Assembly (NCBI GenBank): GCA_026398255.1 | Contig: JAPLTG010000033.1 | Coordinates: 1-64,000, forward strand | Source of the DNA: Verrucomicrobiota bacterium | GTDB taxonomy: Bacteria > Verrucomicrobiota > Verrucomicrobiia > Chthoniobacterales > Terrimicrobiaceae | DNA: 64,000 nt | Direction of reading: 5' to 3' | Shown: positions 34,260 to 43,352 of the stretch, piece after piece | How positions within the stretch are numbered: position 1 is the first letter of the stretch | How the letters are laid out: the number at the start of each line of letters is the position of its first letter | The notes under the pieces: generated by a model | Told to the model about the DNA's origin: nothing | Databases searched by the model: none | The model's input: the letters and a program-made list of their open reading frames with translations, nothing else | Program-made: the position numbers and the translations under genes

Positions 34260-34757
34260 ATGATCGCGAGATTGAAAAATACGAAGCGCTGGTTTTTTCG
34301 TGGAATGGTTATTTTGGCTCCACTGGTGCTGATGAGTTCCTGCGAGACCGTCGACCGTGACGCTCCAGCTCGCGCAGCGATGGCCGCCGCCATCCGATCC
34401 GAACAGCCAGGAAACTACTTCGTCGGCCGCCGCATGTTTAAGAAAGATTACAAAATGTGGGGCTGGGTGCGCGATCCGGGCCAGCCTTGGAAAACTGCGA
34501 AACTCGTCATGCTGAATGAGCAAGCCCGCCTCGCTCCCGATCGGGTGCGCGGGACTCTGGGCGATGACAACAACTACGAATACCGCCTCGAGGGTCGCTT
34601 CACCGGAGAAACCGTTTACGAGCCGGCCAGCGACCGATTTTATCCGGAGTTTCAGCTGAGCGGCTTCGAAGTCCTCAACACAAAGCCCGCCCCGATCTAC
34701 CTCGACAAACGCCAAGAGGATCCCGAAATCCGGATCATCATGGCACCGGTGCATTGA
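34260..34757 (+). CDS. Lipoprotein of unknown function
   Basis: A 165-residue protein with a basic N-terminus, a hydrophobic segment and a lipobox-like LVLMSSC (Cys28), so it should be lipid-anchored. The mature part has YFVGRRMFKKDYKMWGWVRD, a DNNYEYRLEG strand and GFEVLNTKPAPIYL; no family recognised. Its stop overlaps the start of the U32 gene (TGATG), and the two are probably co-expressed. Confidence 0.75.
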   Translation: MIARLKNTKRWFFRGMVILAPLVLMSSCETVDRDAPARAAMAAAIRSEQPGNYFVGRRMFKKDYKMWGWVRDPGQPWKTAKLVMLNEQARLAPDRVRGTLGDDNNYEYRLEGRFTGETVYEPASDRFYPEFQLSGFEVLNTKPAPIYLDKRQEDPEIRIIMAPVH

Positions 34758-37162
34758 TGGAGACGCCCGAACTTCTTTCCCCTGCAGGGGACTGGGATTG
34801 CCTCAAAGCCGCTGTGGCAAACGGTGCTGACGCTGTGTTTTTTGGACTCTCGAAATTCAACGCCCGCATGCGCGCTGACAATTTCCGCGAGGAGGAATTG
34901 CCTGAGGTGATGCGATTCCTCCACAGCCACGGCGTGAAAGGCTATGTCACACTGAATGTCCTAATATTCACGGAGGAATTGCCCGATGCCGTCGCCGAAC
35001 TTCAGGCACTCCACGAAGCCGGGGTGGACGCCGTAATCATCCAGGATGTCGGTCTCGCCGAGATCGCGCGCCGAATGTTTCCAGACCTGCGCATCCACGC
35101 CTCCACGCAAATGACGATCACCTCGCCGGAGGGCGTTCGCTTTGCCGAAAAACTCGGAGTCAAACAAGTCGTGCTCGCCCGCGAACTCTCACTTCGAGAG
35201 TTGGAAAAATTCCTGCCCAGCCTGCCTTTGGAGACCTTCGTCCACGGAGCGCTTTGCGTGGCTTATTCGGGACAATGCCTCACCAGCGAAGCTCTCGGAC
35301 GCCGGAGCGCGAACCGGGGCGAATGCGCCCAAGCCTGCCGGATGCCCTATGAATTGATCGTCGATGGAGCGCGGCAAGACCTCGGCGACAAACGCTACCT
35401 TCTCTCACCCCAAGACCTCGCCGCCGTGAATCAAATCCCCGACCTGATTGCGAAGGGCGTGCGCTCCTTCAAAATCGAAGGCCGCCTCAAGTCCCCCGAG
35501 TATGTCGCGGCCGTCACAAGCGTCTACCGCAAGGCCATCGACGCCGCACTGGCTGACACATTCGAGAAGATTTCACCCGAAGATTGGTATCGCTTGGAGA
35601 TGACTTTCTCGCGCGGCCTCTACCCAGGCTGGATGCACGGCGTGAATCACCAGGAACTCGTCGGCGCGAGGTTCGGAAAAAAACGCGGCGCCTTTGTAGG
35701 GCTCGTGAAAGACTCTGCCCGCGACCATGTGGAACTCGACTCGTTCGCCGTGAATCTCAAGCCGGGCGACGGCGTGGTGTTCGACACCGGTGGCGACACC
35801 GAGCGCGAGCAAGGCGGGAGAATTTTCGAGGTGCGGGGCCTCCGGATTTTCTTCGAGCACGGCAAGATCGACTTCCGCCAAATCCACGCCGGATCGAGGA
35901 TTTGGAAAACCAGTGATCCCGCATTGGACCGGGAACTTCGAGGAAGTTTTTCCGGACGAATCACCCCGCGACAGGAGTGCCTCAAAACTCTGGATTTAGT
36001 CATCTCCGGTCAAATTGGGGAGTCATTGAAAATTCAATTCGGATCCATCGAGGTTGCCTCCCGAATGCCACTGGAGATGGCCCGAACTCATCCCCTCACC
36101 CAGGAATCCTTCCGCGCTCAACTCGGCAAACTCGGAGGAACCGGCTTCGTTCTTCGCCAACTCGATTTCCAGGTCCTCGGCGCAACCATCCTTCCACTTT
36201 CCGAGTTGAATCGGCTGCGCCGCGAACTGGTGGATCGTCTCTCAACCCAAACCCGCGAGACCTCGCCGCGCTGCTCCTTGACCGAGCTTTTGCCGGGCCA
36301 CCAAAACCCCGCGAGCAATGAAGCCCGCCTTTCAGTTCTCGTCAGAACACCCGACCAACTCCAAGCCGCTCTCGAGGCGGGGATGGATGAAATCCTCGTC
36401 GATTACGAAGACATCCGCCGCTACAAGGATGCTGTCGGCACGGTGCGCTCGTCGTCCTCCACAGCCGCCATTTTTCTCGCAACCCCGCGCATCCAGAAAG
36501 CCGGCGAGGAGGGCTTTTTCAAACTCATCGCCAACGCCCAACCCGATGGCGTTCTCGTCCGGAACATCGGTGGCATCGAGCATTTCGCCAAAAGCTCCCT
36601 TCGCCTTCTCGGTGATTTCTCGCTGAACATCGCGAACACCGTCACCGCCTCGGTTTTTAAAAATCATGGTCTCGAGCGGCTCACCCTTTCGCACGATCTC
36701 AACACCGACCAAATCCTCGCCCTCCTCCGCCAAGCGCCGCCGGATTGGTTCGAACTGACGATCCACCATCACATGCCGATGTTTCACATGGAGCACTGCG
36801 TTTTCGCCGCCTTCATGTCGGAGGGCACAGACCACACGAATTGCGGACGCCCCTGCGAGAAGCACCGCGTCCACCTACGTGATCGCGTGGGAATGGAGCA
36901 CCCGCTCCGAGCCGATGTGGGTTGTCGCAACACTCTCTTCCACTCGACCGCACAAACCGGCGCGGCTTTTTTCGAAAAATTCCACGCTGCCGGCCTTCGC
37001 CATTTCCGCATCGAGTTGCTTGAAGAATCCCCGGAGGCAACCCGCCAAATCCTCGCGGCCTACGGCGAACTCCTCGCCAACCGACGCGCCGGAGCCGATC
37101 TCCACCGCGAACTCCATGCCAGCAGCAAAGTCGGCGTCACCACCGGAACCTACCGGGACTGA
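34757..37162 (+). CDS. U32-family protein, RlhA/YdcP-like with DUF3656-type extension
   Basis: An 801-residue protein from the ATG at 34757; an in-frame TTG one codon earlier is less likely. The U32 core begins ELLSPAGDWDCLKAAVANGAD and has DAVIIQDVGLAEIARRMFPD, FVHGALCVAYSGQCL, and the Cys-containing NRGECAQACRMPYEL block that in relatives binds an iron-sulfur cluster. Further Cys (HMEHCVFAAF, NCGRPCEKHRV, VGCRNTLF) are in the C-terminal part. In E. coli, RlhA of this family is needed for hydroxylation of a 23S rRNA cytidine; other U32 proteins act on tRNA or ubiquinone. Length exceeds RlhA (667). Confidence 0.85.
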   Translation: METPELLSPAGDWDCLKAAVANGADAVFFGLSKFNARMRADNFREEELPEVMRFLHSHGVKGYVTLNVLIFTEELPDAVAELQALHEAGVDAVIIQDVGLAEIARRMFPDLRIHASTQMTITSPEGVRFAEKLGVKQVVLARELSLRELEKFLPSLPLETFVHGALCVAYSGQCLTSEALGRRSANRGECAQACRMPYELIVDGARQDLGDKRYLLSPQDLAAVNQIPDLIAKGVRSFKIEGRLKSPEYVAAVTSVYRKAIDAALADTFEKISPEDWYRLEMTFSRGLYPGWMHGVNHQELVGARFGKKRGAFVGLVKDSARDHVELDSFAVNLKPGDGVVFDTGGDTEREQGGRIFEVRGLRIFFEHGKIDFRQIHAGSRIWKTSDPALDRELRGSFSGRITPRQECLKTLDLVISGQIGESLKIQFGSIEVASRMPLEMARTHPLTQESFRAQLGKLGGTGFVLRQLDFQVLGATILPLSELNRLRRELVDRLSTQTRETSPRCSLTELLPGHQNPASNEARLSVLVRTPDQLQAALEAGMDEILVDYEDIRRYKDAVGTVRSSSSTAAIFLATPRIQKAGEEGFFKLIANAQPDGVLVRNIGGIEHFAKSSLRLLGDFSLNIANTVTASVFKNHGLERLTLSHDLNTDQILALLRQAPPDWFELTIHHHMPMFHMEHCVFAAFMSEGTDHTNCGRPCEKHRVHLRDRVGMEHPLRADVGCRNTLFHSTAQTGAAFFEKFHAAGLRHFRIELLEESPEATRQILAAYGELLANRRAGADLHRELHASSKVGVTTGTYRD

Positions 37163-38628
37163 TCCAAGGCATCCGTCGAATCCTCCAGCAACCCGGATTG
37201 GTCGATGAGCGCCTGCGGGAGACTCTTGCTGGGCTTGACGCCGAGATCTCGAAGCTTTTCGGCCTGGCTCACGAGATTGCCCCTGCCGGTAACGAGATAA
37301 TCAAATGAACTCGTGTAGCTCTTGCGAGCCGTCTCGAGCGCAGATCCTATTTTTTGAAACTCCCCGACGAATGTTTGGAATTTGTCATAAAGTTTCGCCC
37401 CTCGGTCGGCGATCTCTCGCGCGTTGCGGGCTTGGTTTTCCTGACGCCACATGTGGTCCACAATCCGCAGCACATAGAGAAGCGTCGAAGGGCTCGCCAG
37501 CAGGACATTCTTTTTCCAAGCCTCCATGAAAAGCGTCTCGTCCTGCGAGATCGCCAGCAGGAACGCGGGCTCGACCGGCACGAACATCACGACGAAATCC
37601 AGCGTGCCTTTCAACCCCTCGAGACGCCGGTAGTCACGCTTGGAAAGCCCATCGATATGCGAGCGGAGCGAGTCGAGGTGGCGCTTCAAGTGGGCCTGCC
37701 GCTCGAGAGGTTCCTCCGTGGAGCAGTGGGCGACATAGGCATCGATCGAAACTTTCGAGTCCACAATCAGGCAGCGATTGCCGGGCAGGTTCAGAATCAC
37801 ATCGGGCTTGCCGCGCTTTTCGTCCTCGCTCTCATACTGGCGCTGGACGCTGAAACCAACTCCCTTGGCGATGCCTGAGGCCTCGAGCAAATGCTCAAGA
37901 ATCATCTCGCCCCAATCTCCTTGGATTTTGTTCGAACCCTTCAACGCACTGGCGAGGTTTTTGGCCTCGGCGCTGATGGTTTGGTTCAGACGGGACAGGG
38001 TCGCAACCTCGGCCTGCAATCCGTGGCGCTCCTTGCCGGCCTCATCCATCGCCTTCGTCATCGAGCTCTTGAAGTCACCCAACTGGTCGCTGATCGGCTT
38101 GAGCAAATCCCCGATCGCCTTCTCCCGTGCGGCCAAGTCGCCCTTCGCCTCGGTTTGGAATTGAGAGAGGTTCGTTTTCGCGAGTTCTAGAAAACTCTGG
38201 TTATTGTTTTGTAGCGCTTGCGCGGAGAGGGCTTGAAACGCATCGCCGAGTTTGGAGCGGGCCTCCTCGAGAAGTGTGAGCTTTTCGAGAGCAGTAGTCT
38301 TTTCATGCCCGAGATCGGATTCCAGGCGGCTGATGGTGGACTGCAGAGCCGTTGCGGTGTCGCGGAGTTTTTGGCACTCCCCTTCCAATTCCGGAATGCG
38401 TTTGGCCAAAGTCTCGGCGGCGGTTTTCAGAGCACTCTCGCTTTGCCATTCCCTCGAAAGCTCCGCAACCCGCGACTCGGCTGAGGCGAGTTGGTTTTCG
38501 AGAAAAGTCATCCGCTCACGGGTGGAGGCAGCCTCCGCCATCGCGCGCAAATGCCGGCTATAAAAAAACACCGACGGGATCAACGCGGCTAACAAACCCA
38601 GGGCGATTCCCAGAAGAAGAGGAGTCAT
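37150..38628 (-). CDS. rmuC: DNA recombination protein RmuC
   Basis: A 492-residue protein from the ATG at 38628, giving an N-terminal membrane helix (LLLGIALGLLAALIPSVFF). A long coiled coil (about 30-235) precedes the RmuC nuclease-like domain: KIQGDWGEMILEHLLEASG, KPDVILNLPGNRCLIVDSKV with the PD-(D/E)xK-like residues, and FVVMFVPVEPAFLLA. RmuC limits inversions and helps resolve collisions at the replication fork. The 3' end overlaps the convergent U32 gene by 13 bases. Confidence 0.93.
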   Translation of the reverse strand: MTPLLLGIALGLLAALIPSVFFYSRHLRAMAEAASTRERMTFLENQLASAESRVAELSREWQSESALKTAAETLAKRIPELEGECQKLRDTATALQSTISRLESDLGHEKTTALEKLTLLEEARSKLGDAFQALSAQALQNNNQSFLELAKTNLSQFQTEAKGDLAAREKAIGDLLKPISDQLGDFKSSMTKAMDEAGKERHGLQAEVATLSRLNQTISAEAKNLASALKGSNKIQGDWGEMILEHLLEASGIAKGVGFSVQRQYESEDEKRGKPDVILNLPGNRCLIVDSKVSIDAYVAHCSTEEPLERQAHLKRHLDSLRSHIDGLSKRDYRRLEGLKGTLDFVVMFVPVEPAFLLAISQDETLFMEAWKKNVLLASPSTLLYVLRIVDHMWRQENQARNAREIADRGAKLYDKFQTFVGEFQKIGSALETARKSYTSSFDYLVTGRGNLVSQAEKLRDLGVKPSKSLPQALIDQSGLLEDSTDALDQSR

Positions 38629-38644
38629 AAGAAAATTGGGGCCA

Positions 38645-38905
38645 TCAATGGGAGGAACTGGCCACCGCCTCGCCCAGCCAAGCGAGGGCCTTGGTGTAGC
38701 TTTGGCGTTCGAGGTAATGGCGGAGCGTCGGGTCGATTTCCGGTGGAAGATCAGTAATTTCGGCATCCAGTCTCGCTGCGGCGGACTTGAGTGCGGTGAG
38801 ATGGGCCGCAGGATCGCGGTCGCGGAAGGCGTGATCGGCGACCAGATCCAGCCGGGTTTTTAGGGCGGCGTGGAGTTTTTTGTGCAATTCAATAAAGTCG
38901 GCCAT
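38645..38905 (-). CDS. Small hypothetical protein upstream of rmuC
   Basis: An 86-residue helical protein (MADFIELHKKLHAALKTRL, then an Asp/Ala-rich middle and a C-terminal YLERQSYTKALAWLGEA helix). No family is recognised. The ATG at 38905 was chosen because the upstream 25 codons are not protein-like. It ends 16 bases before rmuC on the same strand and is likely co-transcribed. Confidence 0.6.
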   Translation of the reverse strand: MADFIELHKKLHAALKTRLDLVADHAFRDRDPAAHLTALKSAAARLDAEITDLPPEIDPTLRHYLERQSYTKALAWLGEAVASSSH

Positions 38906-38955
38906 GGGGCAAACCAAACCCCGACGCCCTGATGCCCGCAAGACCGAAAGCAAGA

Positions 38956-38988
38956 AACCGGATGGTGACTCACGCCACACATCCGGTT
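38956..38988 (-). terminator. Hairpin downstream of sigma factor gene
   Basis: aaccggatg and catccggtt form a perfect nine-base stem with a 15-base loop between the stop of the sigma factor gene and the small gene before rmuC. On the minus strand it is followed by ttcttgctttc, a poor T run, so it may be a weak terminator or an mRNA-stabilising hairpin. Confidence 0.5.
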
Positions 38989-39013
38989 CCCACCCTACCC
39001 ATGAAAAAATACC

Positions 39014-39859
39014 TCAGACCGAAAATTCCACCTTGGAGCGGTCTTTTTTCTGAAGCGCTCGGCGGAGTTTTCGCAGGGCGATATTCTGAAGCTGACGGAT
39101 GCGCTCGCGGGTGACGCCGAATTTCACCCCGACTTCTTCGAGTGTCTTGGTCTTGTGACCATCCAAGCCGAAACGCGAGTTGATGATTTTGCGTTCCCGG
39201 TCGTCGAGGACATCCAGCAAATCGCCAACCTCATTGCGGAGATCCTTGTCGCGGAGTTGTTCAAAGGGATCCTGCGCCTCGTCATCGCCGATGATATCGC
39301 CAAGCGAGGAATGGTCACCGTCGCCGAGCGGTTGATCGAGCGAGGTGGGACGAATCGCCGCACTTTTCAGCGACGCGACCTTGGCGGCTGCCATGCCAAC
39401 TTCCTCGGCCAATTCCTCGTCGGTGGGCTCGCGACCCAATTCCTCGGTCATTTGATTGGAAACCCGGCGAAGCTTGGCGATTTTATCGACCAAGTGAACG
39501 GGCAGGCGGATCGTTTTGCTCTGATTGGCCAGCGCACGCTTGATGGATTGTTTGATCCACCACGCCGCGTAGGTGCTCAGCTTGCCGCCTTTTTTGGGGT
39601 CAAACCGCTCGACCGCTTTCATGAGGCCGATATTGCCCTCGGAAATGAGGTCCAAGAGCGGGAGACCGAAATTGCTGTAGTCGCGCGCGATTTTGACGAC
39701 CAAACGGAGGTTAGAGCGGACCATGATGGCGCGCGCCTCTTTGTCGCCGCGCTTGATGCGACGGGCTAGTTTTATCTCATCCTGCACAGTGATCAGGGGA
39801 TATTCTCCGATCTGCCGCAGGTAGAGTTGCAAGCCGGTGTCGATGTCTTCGAATGCCAT
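39014..39859 (-). CDS. Sigma-70 family RNA polymerase sigma factor (RpoD/SigA-like, short)
   Basis: A 281-residue factor from the ATG at 39859 (MAFEDIDTGLQLYLRQIGEY). Region 1.2, region 2 (LRLVVKIARDYSNFGLPLLDLISEGNIGLMKAVERFDPKKG, split here by convention, with STYAAWWIKQSIKRAL), region 3 and region 4 (DDRERKIINSRFGLDG and TLEEVGVKFGVTRERIRQLQ) are all present. Region 1.1 is absent. The motifs are those of the primary-sigma group; it may be the housekeeping factor of this lineage or a group 2 relative. A 130-base spacer separates it from hisI upstream. Confidence 0.92.
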   Translation of the reverse strand: MAFEDIDTGLQLYLRQIGEYPLITVQDEIKLARRIKRGDKEARAIMVRSNLRLVVKIARDYSNFGLPLLDLISEGNIGLMKAVERFDPKKGGKLSTYAAWWIKQSIKRALANQSKTIRLPVHLVDKIAKLRRVSNQMTEELGREPTDEELAEEVGMAAAKVASLKSAAIRPTSLDQPLGDGDHSSLGDIIGDDEAQDPFEQLRDKDLRNEVGDLLDVLDDRERKIINSRFGLDGHKTKTLEEVGVKFGVTRERIRQLQNIALRKLRRALQKKDRSKVEFSV

Positions 39860-39991
39860 TGTTTTTGAGAGTTGAGTTTGTTTTTTTCGCCTCTTGGGAA
39901 ATCCCAAGGGCGCTTGTATTAGATTCGACAACGCGCAGCCGAATCCGTTCAAAAACTCTCGCAAAAAAGAGGGCGCCCCTCAGGAATCCTC

Positions 39992-40405
39992 TCAACCCTG
40001 ACCCGTCGGCGCGGGGCTGTAAACCGCCGCATCGTCGAACATTTTCGATTCACGAACTGGCAGCGGCTTTGCCTCACGGTCCATCTCCTGAAAGAAACAA
40101 CTCTCGTATCCCGTGTGGCAGGCTCCGGTTTCCTGCTCGACCTCGAAAAGCAAAACATCCTTGTCGCAATCGACATACCAACGAACCACACGCTGAGTAT
40201 GCCCGCTAGATTCGCCCTTGAGCCAGAGCTTCTTTCGCGAGCGACTCCAATAAGTCATCAACCCGCGCTCCAAAGTGAGAGCCAGCGATTCGCGATTCAT
40301 CCAGGCGAACATCAAAACCCGCCCGGCAGGTCGCTCCACTTTGGAAGCCTCTTGAACGATCACGGGAATCAACCCGTCATTTGTAAATTTGAAATCGAAG
40401 TTCAC
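39992..40405 (-). CDS. hisI: Phosphoribosyl-AMP cyclohydrolase
   Basis: A 137-residue HisI domain without the HisE part. The GTG at 40405 was chosen because the family start FDFKFTNDGLIPVIVQ follows at once; the longer open frame overlaps the divergent gene. Motifs: VLMFAWMNRESL, TYWSRSRKKLWLKGESSG, HTQRVVRWYVDCDKDVLLF, and ETGACHTGYESCFFQ with the zinc cysteines. It opens the ring of phosphoribosyl-AMP in histidine synthesis (third step). The C-terminal 25 residues extend past the usual family end. Confidence 0.92.
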   Translation of the reverse strand: MNFDFKFTNDGLIPVIVQEASKVERPAGRVLMFAWMNRESLALTLERGLMTYWSRSRKKLWLKGESSGHTQRVVRWYVDCDKDVLLFEVEQETGACHTGYESCFFQEMDREAKPLPVRESKMFDDAAVYSPAPTGQG

Positions 40406-40465
40406 GGTATTGCCAGTCCAGCCAGCTTGGATAACCTCGCCATCATTCACAGACAACACAAAGAA

Positions 40466-41584
40466 ATGTCCGAAACGGCCCAAACCAATCCCCCGTCGAA
40501 TCTCCGCTTCCGCCAGTGTCCGGTTGAAAAAATCCGGCTCCGGCTCTCGGATTTGGTCCAGGCCGTTTCTTCCGAGCACCTTCTCGCCGACTTGCCCGGG
40601 GAGGATTTCATAGAAATCGACGCCCACTCGACGCTCAGCCACATCGTTCCAAAAATCTCAATTCGCGAACTCTCGCAGGAGCGTCCGGACATTTTTTGGC
40701 CTGTCGATGAGTTGATTAAATTGCCACCCCAGTGCCTCGCCAAAGCCTACAGGTTGCGCGAAGAATCCTTCGAAATCGGCTCCGAATTTTCTCCGGATCA
40801 GAAACCAACCGAATCCCCTGCCGACAACCTCCACGAGGCCACCCAAAATCTCGCCCGCCTCGCCAAAACCAAATCCTCCCCTGATGAATCCGCCCTGCCT
40901 GCAGAGCCGATCACAGAACCGATTCCCGAGGATCTTCCGACTCCCTTCCCTCAAGACGCTCCCGAATCTGAACCAGTGCCACCCCCCGCCAGCGACCAAC
41001 CTCAGCGCCTGCTCGAGCTGATCCACAGGCTCCCCACCTTCCACAGATTTTCGCCAGCAGCTCCCGTATCGACACTGATCGAACCCCTGATTCTCGAAAC
41101 AGAAAATCCCAGCACCGACCTCCCCGACCAAGACAACCTCCAATCCCTTTTCCTCACCGACGAAAAACTCACCGTCCGCCGCGTCGTAGAATTATGCGGT
41201 GACCTGCCTGGCATCCGGTCCTGCGTCCTGACTTGCGAGGATTCCGTCATCGCCTCTCACAATGTCCCCGAAAATCTCGACCTCGTCGCGATGAGTTCCA
41301 CCGCCTCAAAAATGCTCCAAGCCATGCAGGACTCCTCCTCCCAGCTTGGCATCGGAGCGATTCCCGCCCTCACGCTTCACACCGAGCGAGGGCCTCTCAG
41401 CATCGTTCAAAACAACCGCCTCACCATGCTCGTGATCCACGCCGACCGGGGGTTCATTCCCGGAGTCCGTGAAAAACTCACCGCCACACTCACCGAGTTG
41501 TCCCATGCTCCCCTCGCCCTCCCCTCAGCCGCCCCGTTGCCCACGCTGGGAATGCCATTGCCGCCCGACTCGGAATCACTTTAG
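40466..41584 (+). CDS. Protein with C-terminal Roadblock/LC7 domain
   Basis: A 372-residue protein from the ATG at 40466; the frame is open further upstream but there it is antisense to hisI. Residues about 15-100 contain two short strand-loop modules (IRLRLSDLVQAV and VPKISIRELSQERPDIFWPV followed by LIKLPPQCLA). A long acidic Pro-rich linker (about 105-240) leads to a Roadblock/LC7 fold (about 245-350): VVELCGDLPGIRSCVLTCED, VIASHNVPENLDL, TERGPLSIVQNNRLTMLVIH. In bacteria Roadblock proteins (MglB) control small GTPases. It lies 12 bases before exbB, so it seems part of the ExbB/ExbD/TonB operon. Confidence 0.75.
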   Translation: MSETAQTNPPSNLRFRQCPVEKIRLRLSDLVQAVSSEHLLADLPGEDFIEIDAHSTLSHIVPKISIRELSQERPDIFWPVDELIKLPPQCLAKAYRLREESFEIGSEFSPDQKPTESPADNLHEATQNLARLAKTKSSPDESALPAEPITEPIPEDLPTPFPQDAPESEPVPPPASDQPQRLLELIHRLPTFHRFSPAAPVSTLIEPLILETENPSTDLPDQDNLQSLFLTDEKLTVRRVVELCGDLPGIRSCVLTCEDSVIASHNVPENLDLVAMSSTASKMLQAMQDSSSQLGIGAIPALTLHTERGPLSIVQNNRLTMLVIHADRGFIPGVREKLTATLTELSHAPLALPSAAPLPTLGMPLPPDSESL

Positions 41585-41596
41585 ATTCGCCGCACT

Positions 41597-42223
41597 ATGA
41601 TGGAACTTGTGCAGAAGGGCGGACCGCTCATGTGGCTCATTCTCGCCTGCAGTATCACCGCGCTGGGAGTGTTCTTCGAACGCCTCGTTCACCTCCACCG
41701 CGCCTCGATCAAAACCGGAGACTTCCTCCGTGGCCTGGCAAATCTTCTGAAAAACAAAAACCTCGCCGAGGCCATTCAGGAGTGCGCTGGATCGCCGGGA
41801 CCGATCCCCCGCGTTCTTCATGCGATGCTCCTCCGCCATGATGCCCCGCGCGAGGAACTCCGCGCCATCGCCCAAGAAGCCGGTCAACTCGAAGTCCCCG
41901 GCCTCGAGAGGAACCTCGCGCTTTTGGGAACAATCGCCTACGCCACCCCGCTGGTCGGGCTACTTGGCACGATTCTCGGCCTCTTAACCGCTTTCCAGCA
42001 AATCAGCACTCACGGGGGTTACGCCACCGCCACCGAGATCGCCGGGGGAGTTTACGAAAGTCTCCTCACTTCGGCCGCCGCACTGACGGTCGCCATTCCG
42101 GCCTTCGTCGCCCACAGCTACATTTCCGCCCGTGTGAATGATGTCCTCCACGACATCGAACGCGCCTCGATCGAAATGCTGGAAATCCTCCGAGGGAATC
42201 AAAACTCCGGAAAACCCCTGTGA
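41597..42223 (+). CDS. exbB: MotA/TolQ/ExbB proton channel family protein
   Basis: A 208-residue inner-membrane protein with three helices: GGPLMWLILACSITALGVFF at the N-terminus, and NLALLGTIAYATPLVGLLGT plus ESLLTSAAALTVAIPAFVAH in the channel domain. The VGLLGTILGLLTAFQQI motif is typical of TolQ/ExbB. With ExbD it turns the proton gradient into motion for TonB. The next gene starts inside its stop (GTGA). Confidence 0.93.
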   Translation: MMELVQKGGPLMWLILACSITALGVFFERLVHLHRASIKTGDFLRGLANLLKNKNLAEAIQECAGSPGPIPRVLHAMLLRHDAPREELRAIAQEAGQLEVPGLERNLALLGTIAYATPLVGLLGTILGLLTAFQQISTHGGYATATEIAGGVYESLLTSAAALTVAIPAFVAHSYISARVNDVLHDIERASIEMLEILRGNQNSGKPL

Positions 42224-42621
42224 AGCTCGAGCGCTCTCCTGGCCTGCATCCCGCGCTGATGTTCATCGCGCCCTCGCTGGATGTCGTTTTGGCGCTCATT
42301 TTCTTCATCATTCTCAGCACCTCGTTCCTCCTCCAACCTGGAGTCGAAGTCTCCGTGCCCGACTCCCCGTTTCTTCTCGCTCCACAACGCGACCCCTTGG
42401 TCGTGAGCATCGCAGCACCCCCGATCTCAGCCCTCTATTTTGAGAATGAGCAAGTCACCCTCGAGGAGCTTCGGGAACGCCTGGAACGCCGCCCCTCCCG
42501 CAACAACACCATCATCATCAAATCCGACCGCCTGGCCCCCGTCGAACAACTCGCCGGAGTGATGAATATCACCCTCGGCATGGGCTACCCCACCGTCGTC
42601 GCCACTTCCGAGGAGAAGTGA
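42220..42621 (+). CDS. exbD: ExbD/TolR-family biopolymer transport protein
   Basis: A 133-residue protein starting at GTG (42220), overlapping the exbB stop. One N-terminal membrane helix (MFIAPSLDVVLALIFFIILS) contains the conserved Asp of the proton path (PSLDVVLAL, Asp19). The periplasmic domain shows VSIAAPPISALYFENEQVTL, IIIKSDRLAPVEQLAGVMNI, the ExbD/TolR fold. Overlaps the tonB start. Confidence 0.9.
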   Translation: MKLERSPGLHPALMFIAPSLDVVLALIFFIILSTSFLLQPGVEVSVPDSPFLLAPQRDPLVVSIAAPPISALYFENEQVTLEELRERLERRPSRNNTIIIKSDRLAPVEQLAGVMNITLGMGYPTVVATSEEK

Positions 42622-43352
42622 AAACTCCCGCACTCACCTTCGAGTGGCCCTCCCGCCACCGGATCCACCTTTTTCTCCCGTTCGCCATTTTCAGCGCGGC
42701 CCTGCTCCACGCCGCGATATTTTTTCTTTTTTCCGTGAAGCACCCACCCTCCAAATCCTCCGGCACGAACCCGGCGCGGCTTTATTTTCTCCCATCCACC
42801 AACCCCGAATATTCCCGCATCGAGTCGGCCCTTTACTCCTCCGACCCCGCCTTGTTCGCCCCCAAGCGCGGACTTCCGCCGCAAGAAGAATTGCCCAACG
42901 CGACCTACACGCCCCAATACGCCAAAGCCACCATCGCCTGGGACGACCCGCCCCTTCGCACCCGCACTCCCCCCACAGACCGCGTTTTCAAAGGGCCTGT
43001 CCGCATTTCTTCAAAAAAATCCCCCCAACCTGCCAAGTCCTCCCCCCTTCCCACACGAGTCCGAGCCTCCGAAGAAATCGCCGCCAGATTGCCGGAAATC
43101 CCCCCGCTGCCAAAATTCCAGAGTCGTTCTACCCAACCACCCGAAACCGCCAATTGGATGGTCGCCATCTCACCGGATGGAATTGTCCTTCACGCGATCA
43201 CCGACAAATCCTCCGGCGATCCGGAATTGGACCGCGCCGCACTGACCTTTCTTAGAAAACTCTCCTTTTCCCCGTCCCAAGAAAACGAAACCGTTTGGGG
43301 ATTTGTGGAATTCCAGTGGGGCTCGGATGTCCTGCCTCCCGCCGAGCCATGA
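42618..43352 (+). CDS. TonB-like energy transducer
   Basis: A 244-residue protein with a GTG start at 42618. It has one membrane helix (LFLPFAIFSAALLHAAIFFLF, residues about 15-37) with the His expected for TonB-ExbB contact, a Pro- and Lys-rich periplasmic spacer, and a C-terminal TonB-like domain (about 175-235): WMVAISPDGIVLHAITDKSS, LDRAALTFLRKLSFSPSQ, VWGFVEFQWG. It completes an ExbB-ExbD-TonB set that could energise the BtuB-like receptor elsewhere in the window. TolA-like roles are an alternative. Confidence 0.75.
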   Translation: MKTPALTFEWPSRHRIHLFLPFAIFSAALLHAAIFFLFSVKHPPSKSSGTNPARLYFLPSTNPEYSRIESALYSSDPALFAPKRGLPPQEELPNATYTPQYAKATIAWDDPPLRTRTPPTDRVFKGPVRISSKKSPQPAKSSPLPTRVRASEEIAARLPEIPPLPKFQSRSTQPPETANWMVAISPDGIVLHAITDKSSGDPELDRAALTFLRKLSFSPSQENETVWGFVEFQWGSDVLPPAEP